Assembly: GCA_029465975.1 (NCBI GenBank)
Contig: CM055761.1
Location: 3,189,027 to 3,253,026, forward strand
DNA length: 64,000 nt
Reading direction: 5' to 3'
From: Dallia pectoralis
Lineage: Eukaryota > Chordata > Actinopteri > Esociformes > Umbridae
The notes beneath the pieces were generated by a model that saw nothing but the letters and a program-made list of their open reading frames with translations, did not search any database and had not been told where the DNA came from. Each line of letters starts with the position of its first letter. Within the stretch, counting starts at the first letter, position 1. The position numbers were made by a program, and so were the translations under genes. Below, piece after piece: positions 11,029-23,507 of this stretch.

Positions 11029-12112
11029 AATAAACCAACCTCAGTGAACCCACCTCAATAAACCCAACACAGTGAACCCAACACAGTGAAACACCTCAGT
11101 AAACCCACCTAAGTGAACCCACCTCAATAAACCCAACACAGTGAACCTAACACAGTGAACCCAACACAGTGAAACACCTCAGTAAACCCACCTAAGTGAA
11201 CCCACCTCAATAAACCCAACACAGTGAACCTAACACAGTGAACCCAACACAGTGAAACACAGTAAGTGAACCCACCTCTCAGTAAACCCACCAGTGAAAC
11301 ACCTCAGTAAACCCACCTAAGTGAACCCACCTCAATAAACCCAACACAGTGAACCTAACACAGTGAACCCAACACAGTGAAACACCTCAGTAAACCCACC
11401 TAAGTGAACCCACCTCAATAAACCCAACACAGTGAACCTAACACAGTGAACCCAACACAGTGAAACACCTCAGTAAACCCACCTAAGTGAACCCACCTCA
11501 ATAAACCCAACACAGTGAACCTAACACAGTGAACCCAACACAGTGAAACACCTCAGTAAACCCATCTAAGTGAACCCACCTCAATAAACCACCTCAATAA
11601 ACCCAACACAGTGAACCCACCTCAGAAAACCAACCTCAAAGAACCTAACACAGTGAACCTAACACAGTGAACCCACCTCAGTGAACCCACCTCAGAAAAC
11701 CCACCTCAAAGAACCTAACACAGTGAACCTAACACAGTGAACCCACCTCAGTGAACCCACCTCAGAAAACCCATCTCAATAAACCCACCTCAGAAAACCC
11801 ACCTCAGTGAACCCACCTCAGAAAACCCATCTCAATAAACCCACCTCAGAAAACCCACCTCAGAAAACCCATCTCAATAAACCCACCTCAGAAAACCCAC
11901 CTCAGTGAACCCACCTCAGAAAACCCATCTCAATAAACCCACCTCAGAAAACCCACCTCAGTGAACCCACCTCAGTGAACCCACCTCAGAAAACCCATCT
12001 CAATAAACCCACCTCAGAAAACCCACCTCAATAAACCCACCTCAGAAAACCCACCTCTGTGAACCCACCTCAGTAAACATAACACAGTGAAACACCTCAG
12101 TGAACCCATTTC
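11029..12112 (+). repeat. compound minisatellite (CAGTGAACCCACCT / CAATAAACCCA family)
   Basis: About 1.08 kb built from short related words: CAGTGAACCCACCT, CAATAAACCCAACA, CAGTGAACCTAACA and CAGAAAACCCACCT. In 11.05-11.57 kb these words are arranged into a higher-order unit that recurs several times. The second half is dominated by CAGAAAACCCACCT and CAATAAACCCACCT. It contains many AATAAA words by virtue of the unit, which should not be read as gene ends. Confidence 0.95.
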
Positions 12113-12985
12113 AGTGTTAGAAGAATACTGGTCTCATTGTAGTTATCTTGCAGCACGTCTAAAGCGTCAAGATAGCTTTGTGAACAATTTCAGCCACGGT
12201 GCATTAAGACATTAAGCAAGCTCAGGGATTGACTCCGATCGTTTTTTCGCGTGTCGTCCGTCGGGAGATGTTTGTTGTGGACCTCCAGCTCAGGGCTTTT
12301 TTCGCAGATCCTATCTTCCGCCAAGGCCCCGCCCACCATGACACAGCACTCTCGGGCAGAGCGTGCTAGCTCATCTGAGCCGCGACCCGGCCCCCGCATG
12401 CTCCTGCACGTTATTGTCGCACTGTGATAATGGGTCTACAGTAGAAAGCGATTAACCGATAAACCGTGATCGCCCATACGGAGCGGAGCTGCCTTCTGAG
12501 GGCTCGGTATCGGCCTCTTTCTCTCCGCCGTCTGAAAACTGTTCAGATGAAAGAGAAGGGCCGATAACCGAGGTGTTGAGATTCCACGCGCTCTTTCTTG
12601 CGTTAAGTTGATGTAAGCTTAGAGGGAACTGTGTAGACTACTGAACCTGCTTGTTGACGGTAAAGCGTTGCTACACGGGGCCTTTTGGCTGAGAATGAAT
12701 CGTCCGCTCGTTCTGCTGTATCCTTCACACTGACAAACAGGATGGTGTGACGTCACAACAGGGCCAAACGACACACGCTTCCACAGAACGGCGTCGCTAT
12801 ATGTTCCTTCGTTGTTCACATTGTTCCCCCCCAGTGAAGGTACACAAACGCCAGCCGCCGTAACGCGGTTACTCATTTCAGGGGGCACAGATGTACCCCT
12901 CACGTGCACGTTTGTGATTGCAGGCACGGAAGGCACAACAACAAGAGCGTCACTAGACAAGGCAAGCCTGTGCGACCCACCAACC
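12113..12985. other. GC-richer unique block, possible regulatory island
   Basis: A unique sequence island between two large minisatellites. It contains a GC box (CCCCGCCCACC near 12328) and several CG dinucleotides. Minus-strand frames (12190-12399, 12619-13113) have no recognisable domain, and the second runs into the repeat. It may be a CpG-type regulatory block, but I see no exon. Confidence 0.35.
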
Positions 12986-15103
12986 CGGGACACTGCCAGT
13001 ACACACCGGGCTAAAGTGAGACGCCAGGACACTGCCAGTACACACCGGGCTAAAGACCCCAGGACACTGCCAGTACACACCGGGCTAAAGACCCCAGGAC
13101 ACTGCCAGTACACACCGGGCTAAAGACCCCAGGACAATGCCAGTACACACCCGGCTAAAGACCCCAGGACACTGCCAGTACACACCGGGCTAAAGACCCC
13201 AGGACACTGCCAGTACACACCCGGCTAAAGACCCCAGGACACTGCCAGTACACACCGGGCTAAAGACCCCAGGACACTGCCAGTACACACCGGGTTAAGA
13301 CCCCAGGACACTGCCAGTACACACCGGGCTAAAGACCCCAGGAAACTGCCAGTACACACCGGGCTAAAGACCCCAGGACACTGCCAGTACACACCGGGCT
13401 AAAGTGAGACTCCAGGACACTGCCAGTACACACTGGGCTAAAGTGAGACGCCAGGACACTGCCAGTACACACCGGGCTAAAGACCCCAGGACACTGCCAG
13501 TACACACCGAGCTAAAGACCCCAGGACACTGCCAGCACACACCGGGCTAAAGACCCCAGGACACTGCCAGTACACACCGGGCTAAAGACCCCAGGACACT
13601 GCCAGTACACACTGGGCTAAAGACCCCAGGACACTGCCAGTAAAGACCCCAGGACACTGCCAACCGGGCTAAAGACCCCAGGACACTGCCAGTAACACTG
13701 GGCTAAAGTGAGACCCAGGACACTGCCAGTACACACCGGGCTAAAGACCCCAGGACACTGCCAGTACACACCGGGCTAAAGACCCCAGGACACTGCCAGT
13801 ACACACCGGGCTAAAGACCCCAGGACACTGCCAGTACACACCGGGCTAAAGTGAGACTCCAGGACACTGCCAGTACACACTGGGCTAAAGTGAGACTCCA
13901 GGACACTGCCAGTACACACCGGGCTAAAGACCCCAGGACACTGCCAGTACACACCGGGCTAAAGTGAGACTCCAGGACACTGCCAGTACACACCGGGCTA
14001 AAGTGAGACTCCAGGACACTGCCAGTACACACCGGGCTAAAGTGAGACTCCAGGACACTGCCAGTACACACCGGGCTAAAGTGAGACTCCAGGACACTGC
14101 CAGTACACACCGGGCTAAAGACTCCAGGACACTGCCAGTACACACCGGGCTAAAGTGAGACGCCAGGACACTGCCAGTACACACCGGGCTAAAGTGAGAC
14201 TCCAGGACACTGCCAGTACACACCGGGCTAAAGTGAGACGCCAGGACACTGCCAGTACACACCGGGCTAAAGTGAGACGCCAGGACACTGCCAGTACACA
14301 CCGGGCTAAAGTGAGACGCCAGGACACTGCCAGTACACACCGGGCTAAAGACCCCAGGACACTGCCAGTACACACCGGGCTAAAGTGAGACTCCAGGACA
14401 CTGCCAGTACACACCGGGCTAAAGTGAGACTCCAGGACACTGCCAGTACACACCGGGCTAAAGTGAGACGCCAGGACACTGCCAGTACACACCGGGCTAA
14501 AGACCCCAGGACACTGCCAGTACACACCGGGCTAAAGTGAGACTCCAGGACACTGCCAGTACACACCGGGCTAAAGTGAGACTCCAGGACACTGCCAGTA
14601 CACACCGGGCTAAAGTGAGACGCCAGGACACTGCCAGTACACACCGGGCTAAAGTGAGACGCCAGGACACTGCCAGTACACACCGGGCTAAAGTGAGACG
14701 CCAGGACACTGCCGGTACACACCGGGCTAAAGTGAGACGCCAGGACACTGCCAGTACACACCGGGCTAAAGTGAGACTCCAGGACACTGCCAGTACACAC
14801 CGGGCTAAAGTGAGACTCCAGGACACTGCCAGTACACACCGGGCTAAAGTGAGACGCCAGGACACTGCCAGTACACACCGGGCTAAAGTGAGACGCCAGG
14901 ACACTGCCAGTACACACCGGGCTAAAGTGAGACGCCAGGACACTGCCAGTACACACCGGGCTAAAGTGAGACGCCAGGACACTGCCAGTACACCCCGGGC
15001 TAAAGTGAGACGCCAGGACACTGCCAGTACACACCGGGCTAAAGTGAGACGCCAGGACACTCCCAGTACACACCGGGCTAAAGTGAGACGCCAGAACACT
15101 GTC
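12986..15103 (+). repeat. 36/39-bp minisatellite, about 55 copies
   Basis: Head-to-tail array of a unit containing GGACACTGCCAGTACACACC and then GGGCTAAAG. A long form (GTGAGACGCCA or GTGAGACTCCA tail, 39 bp) and a short form (ACCCCA tail, 36 bp) occur. The short form dominates the left part and the long form the right. Both lengths are multiples of three and stop-free in several frames, so spurious frames of 110-268 codons appear on both strands. Degraded units at 13625-13700 mark an older part. Confidence 0.97.
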
Positions 15104-18100
15104 AACAAGCCATTGTTGGTATAATGTAGACGTCCGGCACGACAGAACCATTACACCATACCTGTGTTATCACAACACCAAAAACCAACCCAGCCGAATC
15201 CCATAAAACCACAATCTCAATAACACGTTAGTAAACAGTAGCCAAGGAACCGAGGGATCTCCGTTTATCTAACACCTGACAAACAATCCTGTCAGCCCTC
15301 ACCAAACCTAAAGCGCCCCCACGGAGCCGCACGAAAAAACACAAGCCAATCGCTGACTGACTTATGAATATGAGGAAACCTTCCTCTGCGTCACCACGTT
15401 AGCGACCTAAAGAAGACAGTCAGTGGAGTGAAACAAAAGCCCAACCTCAACGGTCCTGCTCACAGCCTTGCACACACGCGATGCCGTCCAGGTAACAGTG
15501 ACTCATGCTGTATGACTGACACTGGGGAAATACTTCACCTAGCTTCCCTAAGACTTAGAGCCGCAAGAAAACACACACACACACAGAGACACACACACAC
15601 ACTGTTTTTTAGTCTTTCTGTGTAATCCTGCTTTCAGACAATCCAGACTGAGCGGTGGTTGTTTGTGAGGTCATTGGGGTCAGCCGTGACAGGTTTGTTA
15701 TTGTTGCAGCTTGTAATTTAGTCAGGAAATCCAACACAGAGAGAAACCTCCTTTTAAACATGTAAACTATCAGATTGGACTATAAATGAAGGAATGTTGT
15801 TTACGGGTCCTGGGAATTCTCCCAAAATAGTCGAACGTGGTAAAAATAAAAAGTAATACGTGGTTTTGTTTTTTTCTCGTGGTTTAGCATTTTGAGGTTA
15901 GATGGGGAGGTTTGACCCCGTCAATATATGATAACTCCACAGCGTAGTAGCCTACTGAGTTGTCCTCCTGCTTCCTTCTCTTTCATCAGGGCATTGCAGC
16001 CTGGTTCACTGTATCTGTAACGCAAGTCATTCTGATAATATATAACAGCGGAGCTACGGTATCAATACTCTAATCAGAATTGGCGGCACGGAAATAAAGT
16101 AACAAACCCATGCTGCTGTTGACCATTTATCAGCAGGTTTGATCAGTAATGTGTCGTAACCATCACATAAACAACCAAGCCCATGGCCAGGTGTTGGATA
16201 ATGTTTACTCGACAGATTTTCTGTACGTTCCCAATATCCATAAAACAATCCTATGACCCCAGATTGGAAGACAACGGGCATCAAGAGAACCTTAGTAAAT
16301 TAGCTAGCTTGCTAGCTGTTTGTTTGTTTGTTTGGGGATGTCTATTGTTTGGGCAGACGTCAGTCACCTGACAGTGTCACCAGCACTGACCAGAGGTGGT
16401 CAGTTTACCTCTCGACCTGTCCCATGGCATCAGTTAGGTGTTGCATTGAGTGGCGAATGATTGCCTCGCTAATAGTGTATATCTGTGCAGAAACAGAGGG
16501 AAAAAACGAATGTCCTGAGCAATGTTCATCAAAACTAGATTCACTATAATATGTGAGTAAAGGACATTATAAGGCGAGTGATCAGTTAAAGACAGCTGGC
16601 CGGCAGTATGGCTTCCAATAGACCTATTGCTTTTTCCGCAAAAAATCTTATCTTTTACACCACATTCTGTTCTAAAAAATTAAAAAAATACCTGAGAAAA
16701 TTATCTCAAATCTAAAAATTCCAAATATTTTGCCACCCTGTCGAAGGTAGCAATGGTATGGTAAAAATGCAACCAAACTCTCTACTGTCACGCAAGTTTT
16801 GCTTCAAAAGTCATCGCGAAAATACCCCCTCCCCGTTCCAAGCAATTGTTGTAGTGTAAACAGGAACAAATTATACTGGTTCAACCACTAAATATACAAT
16901 GACTTTAAGAGGAACCATTCCGTTGAGGTCTGTTCTCTTGTAAACAACAGTTATATATATTTTCAGTGGAGTTTATTCTTAAGAAACGTGAGAGAGCTTA
17001 TATAATGATGTGCATTGTGGAGATTTACATTGAAACCAATGTTAGCTACAATCTTTGATGACTTTGAAGGGTAAGAAAGGAGGCAGGTACTAATTTATAC
17101 TAGTATTTTAATAAATTAATTATCAACCCCATCGATAAGAAAATCTGAATCAGTCCGCCAAGTCCGTTCACACCAAACCAATTAATACACACATTAACGA
17201 ACTGAATTGAATTAGAGAAACAACACATTGCTAGAATACATCATATGTAAATATTAATTTGCATATACTCTGTCAAGAGTGTCAGCGCTGTCACTGCCAT
17301 AAACTTATGTTTGTGTCCTCAACCTATTCGACATTTGAGCCGTGTTGAAAAAGAAAAACCCTAATGTTTCCATATGTTCGCTTTTAAGAGGCATCCTTTT
17401 GTTGTGATCGTTCAGCGCGGGCGGCGCTTTGTTTTGCCCCCCGTGCCGTTGAAGTGTGTTTCTCGGCAAACCCAAACACAGTCTGTAAAGTAACATTGAT
17501 ATTATCTAGCCTGTGTACGCGCGCACTGAGCCCACCTGCGGGGCTCCGCCACAGGTACGGAGATGTTTTACCTTGTCCGCACGAATGGGCCCCGGAGCGG
17601 GGGAGGGGTGGATGTGGATGTCGAGGAAGGGAGGGAGGGAGGGTTTGAAGGCGGGGGGAAGACGAGGAGGGAGGGTTTTACAAGCCAACCTGACTGCAGC
17701 TGTCGAGGCAGGTACCTTTCATCGGGTCGTTTTTTCTCGGCTATAATTAATCAGATGTCTGGGGCTGGATCGGCACGCAAGCGCCAGGTTCGAGACCTTT
17801 TGTTTAGATAGATACCACCTCAGGTGTGTGAGTGTGACTGTATAAATAGTTACCTCATGTTTTCGACATAACATACCATTATCATGAGAAAGCCTAATTA
17901 AAGTAAAGTGATGCCGCTCAATCCGTGGCATGTAAAGTTGGTGAAAAGACAGCGGGCATAGTAACAATTATGACTAAATTGTTATTGGAGATCATTTAAT
18001 TTAAATGGAGCACAAGGTGTCCAAATCAGTTTGCTTACATCAGATTCTGTTTATTGCACCTTATAGTGAACTGACAGGCCTAGCTTTTATTTTCCATTAC

Positions 18101-18453
18101 GCAAATCGATAATAATTTAAAAATTTGGCTAAATAATATATTTCGGATTATCCTGTCATATCTCTGGAGTTTTTTCTGGTGTTTGTGCACCATTTTATGC
18201 ATGAGTCTGGGGGGAACTATCTGACACAAACATCCCAGACATGTTCTTTATGATGCAGGTGCTGCAGACCTTCAAGGCCCCTTCCTCTTCCTTCCGCCGA
18301 GATCTGTCTGTCTGTCTGTGTCCATGACAACCAAGTGACTGTGGGACAACTGGTTCAGGTAGCCTATACTTAACAAGCTCTGAGACATAACAACTTATGT
18401 TGCGGTCAGCGCATCCTTCCGTCCAATTTTGCTTTTTATGTCTTTTTAGTTAC

Positions 18454-18455
<2 letters not shown>
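15104..18455. other. intergenic sequence, no gene recognised
   Basis: Mostly AT-rich and unique. It holds a short CA tract (about 15570-15602) and a G-rich patch near 17580-17680 with GGGAGGGAGGG. Short frames occur on both strands, none recognisable. Confidence 0.4.

Positions 18456-18499
<44 letters not shown>
18456..18499. repeat. TG microsatellite
   Basis: Pure (TG)n of about 22 units. A (CA)n tract lies 257 bp downstream (18756), so the pair is complementary within one strand. Confidence 0.95.
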
Positions 18500-18503
<4 letters not shown>

Positions 18504-18754
18504 TTACAAATAACCTCCCACGCACAGACATGAATTTGGACAGAACATTCTAAAGGGTTCACAACCTTTTTTATTTCATACACATGCCTGCGTGTGTGTT
18601 TGTGTGCTGTGCTTGTGCCTCGTCCGTCGATGGCCGCTTGGCTTGGAACCTTACTGTAAAACAACCAGTCGTCCACTTGCTGTTTGTGCTGAAAGATAAA
18701 TGGCATCTTCTTTAGAGCAGAAACATATTCAATATTAGGAGAACACACACGCAT

Positions 18755-18755
<1 letters not shown>

Positions 18756-18806
<51 letters not shown>
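18756..18806. repeat. CA microsatellite
   Basis: Near-pure (CA)n of about 25 units, the inverted partner of the TG tract at 18456-18499. Confidence 0.95.
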
Positions 18807-18809
<3 letters not shown>

Positions 18810-21125
18810 TTCACTGGAAGAGATTAGGCCCGGTTTTCAAACACACTTCCTTCCGATGCTTAAAACCGGATCAATATCTAATAGCATTCATTCTAAAGCT
18901 GTGGCGTTTTTAAAGGTATTTCTAATTGCACTCATATGACCAGCAATACATTTTATGTTTTTAAGTAAAGTTAAAAAAAGATAAACGTATGTCACATATC
19001 CCATAAGTGTCCACGTGAATGCATTGATAAAAAACGTCATAACAGCTATGTACTTGTTCCTGTTTTTCATAAGCATTTCATGTTATGAAGCTAGTTAAAA
19101 TATGTCAAATTGATAGTGTTTTATACTTTGCTAATACACGCTCTCATGTCAATTGTTTTCAGCAGCTGTGCCTTCGCGTCTCAAATACAACTTACTGTGT
19201 GTCTACGTATTATAGCGAGCTGTTATTTAATCCAATTTGTCATACTCTAGATAGCCTTAGCAGCCTACAAGATGACATCTGTTGTTATGCTATGTAAGAC
19301 TATAATTGTGCAAACAAACACGTGTTGTATGCCTATCCTATGCTACGTGCTAGCATCTGTGTGTTGTGGTGCTAGCATCCGTGTGTTGTGTGGCTAGCAT
19401 CTGTGTGTTGTGGAGCTAGCGCCGCAAACTGTGCCGCGGACACCATGAATTAGGTGCGGAAGCGGCCGTGAAATAATTTTAGCTCCTGGATCAGGTAGTG
19501 GAGTGAACATTTGCTTGCAAGTAATAATAATGTGTAATGGCATTCAGTTGTCTAAAACAAGAACGACAACAGCGGTTCAATAAAAATAACAGCCGTACAA
19601 TTTAAAAATATATATATATTCTCCAAACCGTATTGGGACTTTCACAACCTTTGTATCAACTGTACTTTAGTACAAGAATTCACAAGGTCCAAGTTAGTGT
19701 TAGAAATGTTATTTACTCAAATGTTTAAATTTGTTTGTTGAAATGAGCACATATTGATTGAAATTAAAACATCCCACTATTATAGGCACTTTCGATGGTG
19801 GACAGGGGTCACCAAGAGCAGTTTCACAGCCACAAACACAGCAGGGTGCAATAACCTGCTCTTTCTAAGTAAATCTGAGGAATCATTTGAGTCAGTCCAT
19901 CCAGCAGAAAACATTGTAGTTGATGTGTACGTTTCCGCGTCGTAGAACATACACATCACAAACGGATGTGCATCATCTCAGTAAAGCGAGATAATTGGTT
20001 CACCCAAATTAGCGCCGTGAGTCACAGCTCAGAAGAGTGTAGTGTGTGAAAATGCTAACTCGGCTTTACCGCTCCTTCTAAATTCACCTTGCGGCTTGAA
20101 ATTATTATTTGGACGGGCGCCCAAAAAATTATTTGTTGGCCGACATGCCTTTTGGATACCTTTCAAATGAACCAGGTTTCAGTTTTAGTAGAAACGGATT
20201 AACAGCGCATGAAAGTTTATAAGCAGGGTGACACTCAGAATGTCTTTCTCTCACAGACACACATTTCCTGATGCATGATCATCCTGTTCAGATGGTCCCA
20301 AATTTTATATTTATTCGAATCATTTTTGTTGAGCATTCAACACGTTGGTTGATTTTGCTATAACGAAATTTGATATAGGACAAAAGCAATAACATTTGAC
20401 AGAACCTGAAATTGAACAAGTTGTGTGTGTGTTTATGTGCCTGAATGTGGCACTAAATCTGGTATCTATTTTGTACTTAACCCAGTCCTCTTTTTGTTTC
20501 TAGTTCGGCCACATTTCCATAAACACAGCAGGAAGCACGGGAAGTATATTAACCTCACCAAAGAGCACACCACTGGGATGTAATCCATACGATGTTAAAA
20601 TGTGGAACATCAGCTATGTATTTTTTCAACTTACTATAGATTTTTGGCGTGTGGGTTATCTTCTTTTCACAGCTGTCATTATCCTTTTTGTACAATCAAC
20701 CATTATAACCATTGTAATTTAGTTAATATCAACTGTTATATAGCTGTTAAAAAGTGATTAATACTGCATAAATAAGACCAACGAACCACAATGTATTTTC
20801 TTAGAATGGAAATTCTGTAAAGTTCTGGATGCAGATTAATCCATTTACAAGCTGATCTGGTTAATAAATAGGTGAGGTATAAAGGTATACTGAGCAAGGT
20901 GAAACAGATGCCCAAAGTGCACATTATGTCACATCCTGGCATGGCTGACCAGATCCCCAATATATATATTAAGCTTAAATGCAGATAGATCTGGTGGCCG
21001 TGAATCCACCTGTGATCCACCACCCCTCTAGTCATTCCCAAAGACAAAAAGGGGGGTGGTGGGTTCCCCCTCACTGTCAGGGGCAGGTATAAAAATAGCT
21101 ACCGGGATCTCTGTTGCCAATGAAA
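18807..21125. other. intergenic sequence with a small 23-bp-type repeat
   Basis: AT-rich sequence. At 19347-19421 a word GCTAGCATCTGTGTGTTGTG is present about three times in tandem, separated by 2-4 bases. No gene, RNA or mobile element is otherwise recognised. Confidence 0.45.
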
Positions 21126-21461
21126 TTGGGAGGGGGGAGAGTGCAAGGGAGAGTGGGAGGGAAGGAGGGAGAGTGGGAGGGAAGTAGGGAGAGTGGGAGG
21201 CAGCCAAAGCATCTCGTGCAAGCCACTATGCGTGAGTAGAGTGTTTTGGATCCTATTTCAAGTTTAGACAGAAAAGGCCTGAATTGTTGCCAGGAACACA
21301 AAGCAGCTTGCGGCAGACAAGAAGGGAGGGAGATAGGGAGAGAGGGAGGGAGGGAGGGAGGGATGGAGAGAGGGAGAGAGAGAGAGGGAAAGAGAGAGAA
21401 GTAGAGAGGGAGGCACGGAGGGAGGGAGAGAGGTGGACAGGCAGGGAGGGAGGGAGCATAT
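21126..21461 (+). repeat. polypurine GGGA/GAGA tracts with G-quadruplex motif
   Basis: Two purine-rich blocks. At 21126-21208 a roughly 22-bp unit (GAGAGTGGGAGGGAAG) is repeated about three times. At 21320-21461 there is (GGGA)n and (GAGA)n, including GGGAGGGAGGGAGGG at 21343-21357, a textbook four-tract G4 motif on +. Long homopurine runs can also form triplex DNA. Frames across it give low-complexity Arg/Glu/Gly or Ser/Leu/Pro protein and are not genes. Confidence 0.9.
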
Positions 21462-22617
21462 TGCAGGTACCGATGCCCTGTGTTTATGCCCACATCAGTG
21501 CCCACATAGTCAGTGGTACCACACAGGTCAGCCCCCCCCTCCCCTCCTACTGACATCCACAGCCTCTCAGCTTCCCTCTTCTATCTCTTTCTTCTTTATA
21601 CGGGTTATGACTCACAGCTTTTCTTCTTAACTGTATTTACTGTACTGGCTCCTGTCTCATACTGCGCCCACTTCCCTGTACAGGTCCCCGGCGACGAAGA
21701 GCACAAGGTCATAGAACGGGGTATAGTTCCGGGTTTACCTGAACACCCTCAGCCTCCCTATAGCGCCCCGTTACCCATACTGCCGAGGTGCCTGCGATGC
21801 TAATGGGATCGGGGAGATAACAGTCTGCAGGTTGTAGTGAATGTGCGTGAGCCCGTATGCCCTGTACGACTGGCACAGGTGTCACTAAATAACACCCCGG
21901 GAACTGGCAACAGTAACATCTACTGAAGTGATATGGGCTGAATCTGAATTTGACCCTTTACTGTCGGGAAATTCTCTTTGAATCCCCGATGGGATTTGGT
22001 TGCCGTTTTATAGCCGACGAACGGTCTGAAGAGACAGCAAGCCTGCTGTGTGGCCGCCTCTCCTTTGTCGATTTGCATTTTAAGTAACACCTCTTACCTG
22101 TCAGTCACCTCTACTCGTTTCTTACATAATTATAGCCCCGTGTTGCTGTGCTGATTTATTTACCCACCCATTCTCTCTGTTGGTTTGGCAGATTGTGAAC
22201 ATCACCTCTGGTTGGAATGCGGCGGGAACCCAGAATAGCAACAGAAGGGGCGGGTCCCAGCAGAGACACACCCACTACATTAACACTTAGCCGGGAAAGA
22301 GTGGGAATAATTTATATGCAGATTCTATTCATACAACCCTTTCTTGTGTGGAATAAGAATAAGAATATTCTTCAAATATTTCTTTTATGGAATATTGATC
22401 GTTTAACACAAATGCTGGAGGTGCCTCGTTTGCTATGAGGAGCTACATTTCAATGTAATCAGAAGAGTTAACAAATAGTGTTGTAGTGTAAATATGCATG
22501 TGGTATATTTAAACACTACGGCATGATTGGGTGTACACACAACACACAAAACACACACAACACACACACACACAACCCACACACAACTGTGGTATAATGG
22601 CATATACATCATATACA
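21462..22617. other. intergenic sequence, no gene recognised
   Basis: Mixed composition, with a C/T-rich stretch near 21530-21600 and a CA/ACAC tract at about 22540-22585 just before the Tc1 remnant. Short frames only, none recognisable. Confidence 0.4.
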
Positions 22618-23070
22618 TCAATTAGCCATAACAGTAAAACCACCTGCATAATATTCTGTTGGTCCCCCTTTTGCCGTCAGAACAGCCCTGACCCGTAGAG
22701 ACATGGACTCCACTAGACCTCTGAAGGTGTCCTGTGGGATCTGGCACCAAGACATTAGTTTCAGGTCCTAGAAGTCCTGTAGGTTGTGAGGTGGTGCCTC
22801 CATGGATCCAAGCAACGTGTCCAGCACATCCCAGAGATGCTTAATTGGATTGAGATCTGGGGAATTTGGAGGCCAAGTCAACTCCTATAGAACTCTTTGT
22901 TGTGTTCGTCAAACCATTGCCATTTTTGCTTTGTTCTCAAAATCCTGCTCAAGGCGGCCCAATGACATCAGAGAATACCGTATCCAAGAAAGGGCGTACC
23001 TGGTCTGGTATGTGTCAAATAACATCATCATGAAAGGCAGGACCCAATGTGTCTCTCCGTTATTTATGTT
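22618..23070 (-). pseudogene. Tc1-like transposase remnant (C-terminal part)
   Basis: On the minus strand this reads as the end of a Tc1/mariner-superfamily transposase. It shows WPPNSPDLNPIKHLWDVLD (the hallmark around the third catalytic acidic residue, here Lys in place of the usual Glu), then a degraded Gln/Pro-rich linker, QIPQDTFRGLVESM, LRVRAVLTAKGGPT and a stop at 22618-22620. An in-frame TAG occurs at 22768-22770, and a frameshift or gap lies upstream of the WPPNSPD motif. Sequence to about 23070 continues the homologous interior in degraded form. The N-terminal DNA-binding half and intact terminal repeats are not visible, so the copy is dead. Confidence 0.85.
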
Positions 23071-23159
23071 TTATTTGTTATTTTTACTTACACATACAGT
23101 ATATACGTAATATACTGAAGAAACAGATACACATACAGTACATATAAACGTAATATACT

Positions 23160-23507
23160 GACGACCATCTAGCTGTCATGACAGGTGACGACAGACGACT
23201 AGCTGTCATGACATGTGACGACAGGCGACTAGCTGTCATGACATGTGTAGACAGACGACTAGCTGTCATGACATGTGACGACAGACGACTAGCTGTCATG
23301 ACATATGTAGAACAGACAACTAGCTGTCATGACATGTGACGACAGACGACTAGCTGTCATGAGATGTGTAGACAGACGACTAGCTGTCATGACATGTGAC
23401 GACAGACGACTAGCTGTCATGACATGTGACGACAGACGACTAGCTGTCATGACATGTGTAGAACAGACAACTAGCTGTCATGACATGTGTAGAACAGACA
23501 ACTAGCC
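23160..23507 (+). repeat. 30-bp-type minisatellite (GACTAGCTGTCATGACATGT)
   Basis: About 12 copies of a unit GACTAGCTGTCATGACATGT plus GACGACAGAC or GTAGACAGAC / GTAGAACAGA. The core contains the imperfect palindrome AGCTGTCATGACATGT, with TGTCATGACA perfectly self-complementary. It begins about 90 bp after the Tc1 remnant. Confidence 0.95.

Noticed and set aside
12986..15103. CRISPR-like regular repeat array
   Set aside because: The units abut with no unique spacers, and this is a eukaryotic nuclear sequence.
13811..15151. Long repetitive frames on both strands (up to 268 codons)
   Set aside because: Artefacts of the 36/39-bp minisatellite. Both strands and several frames are open at once.
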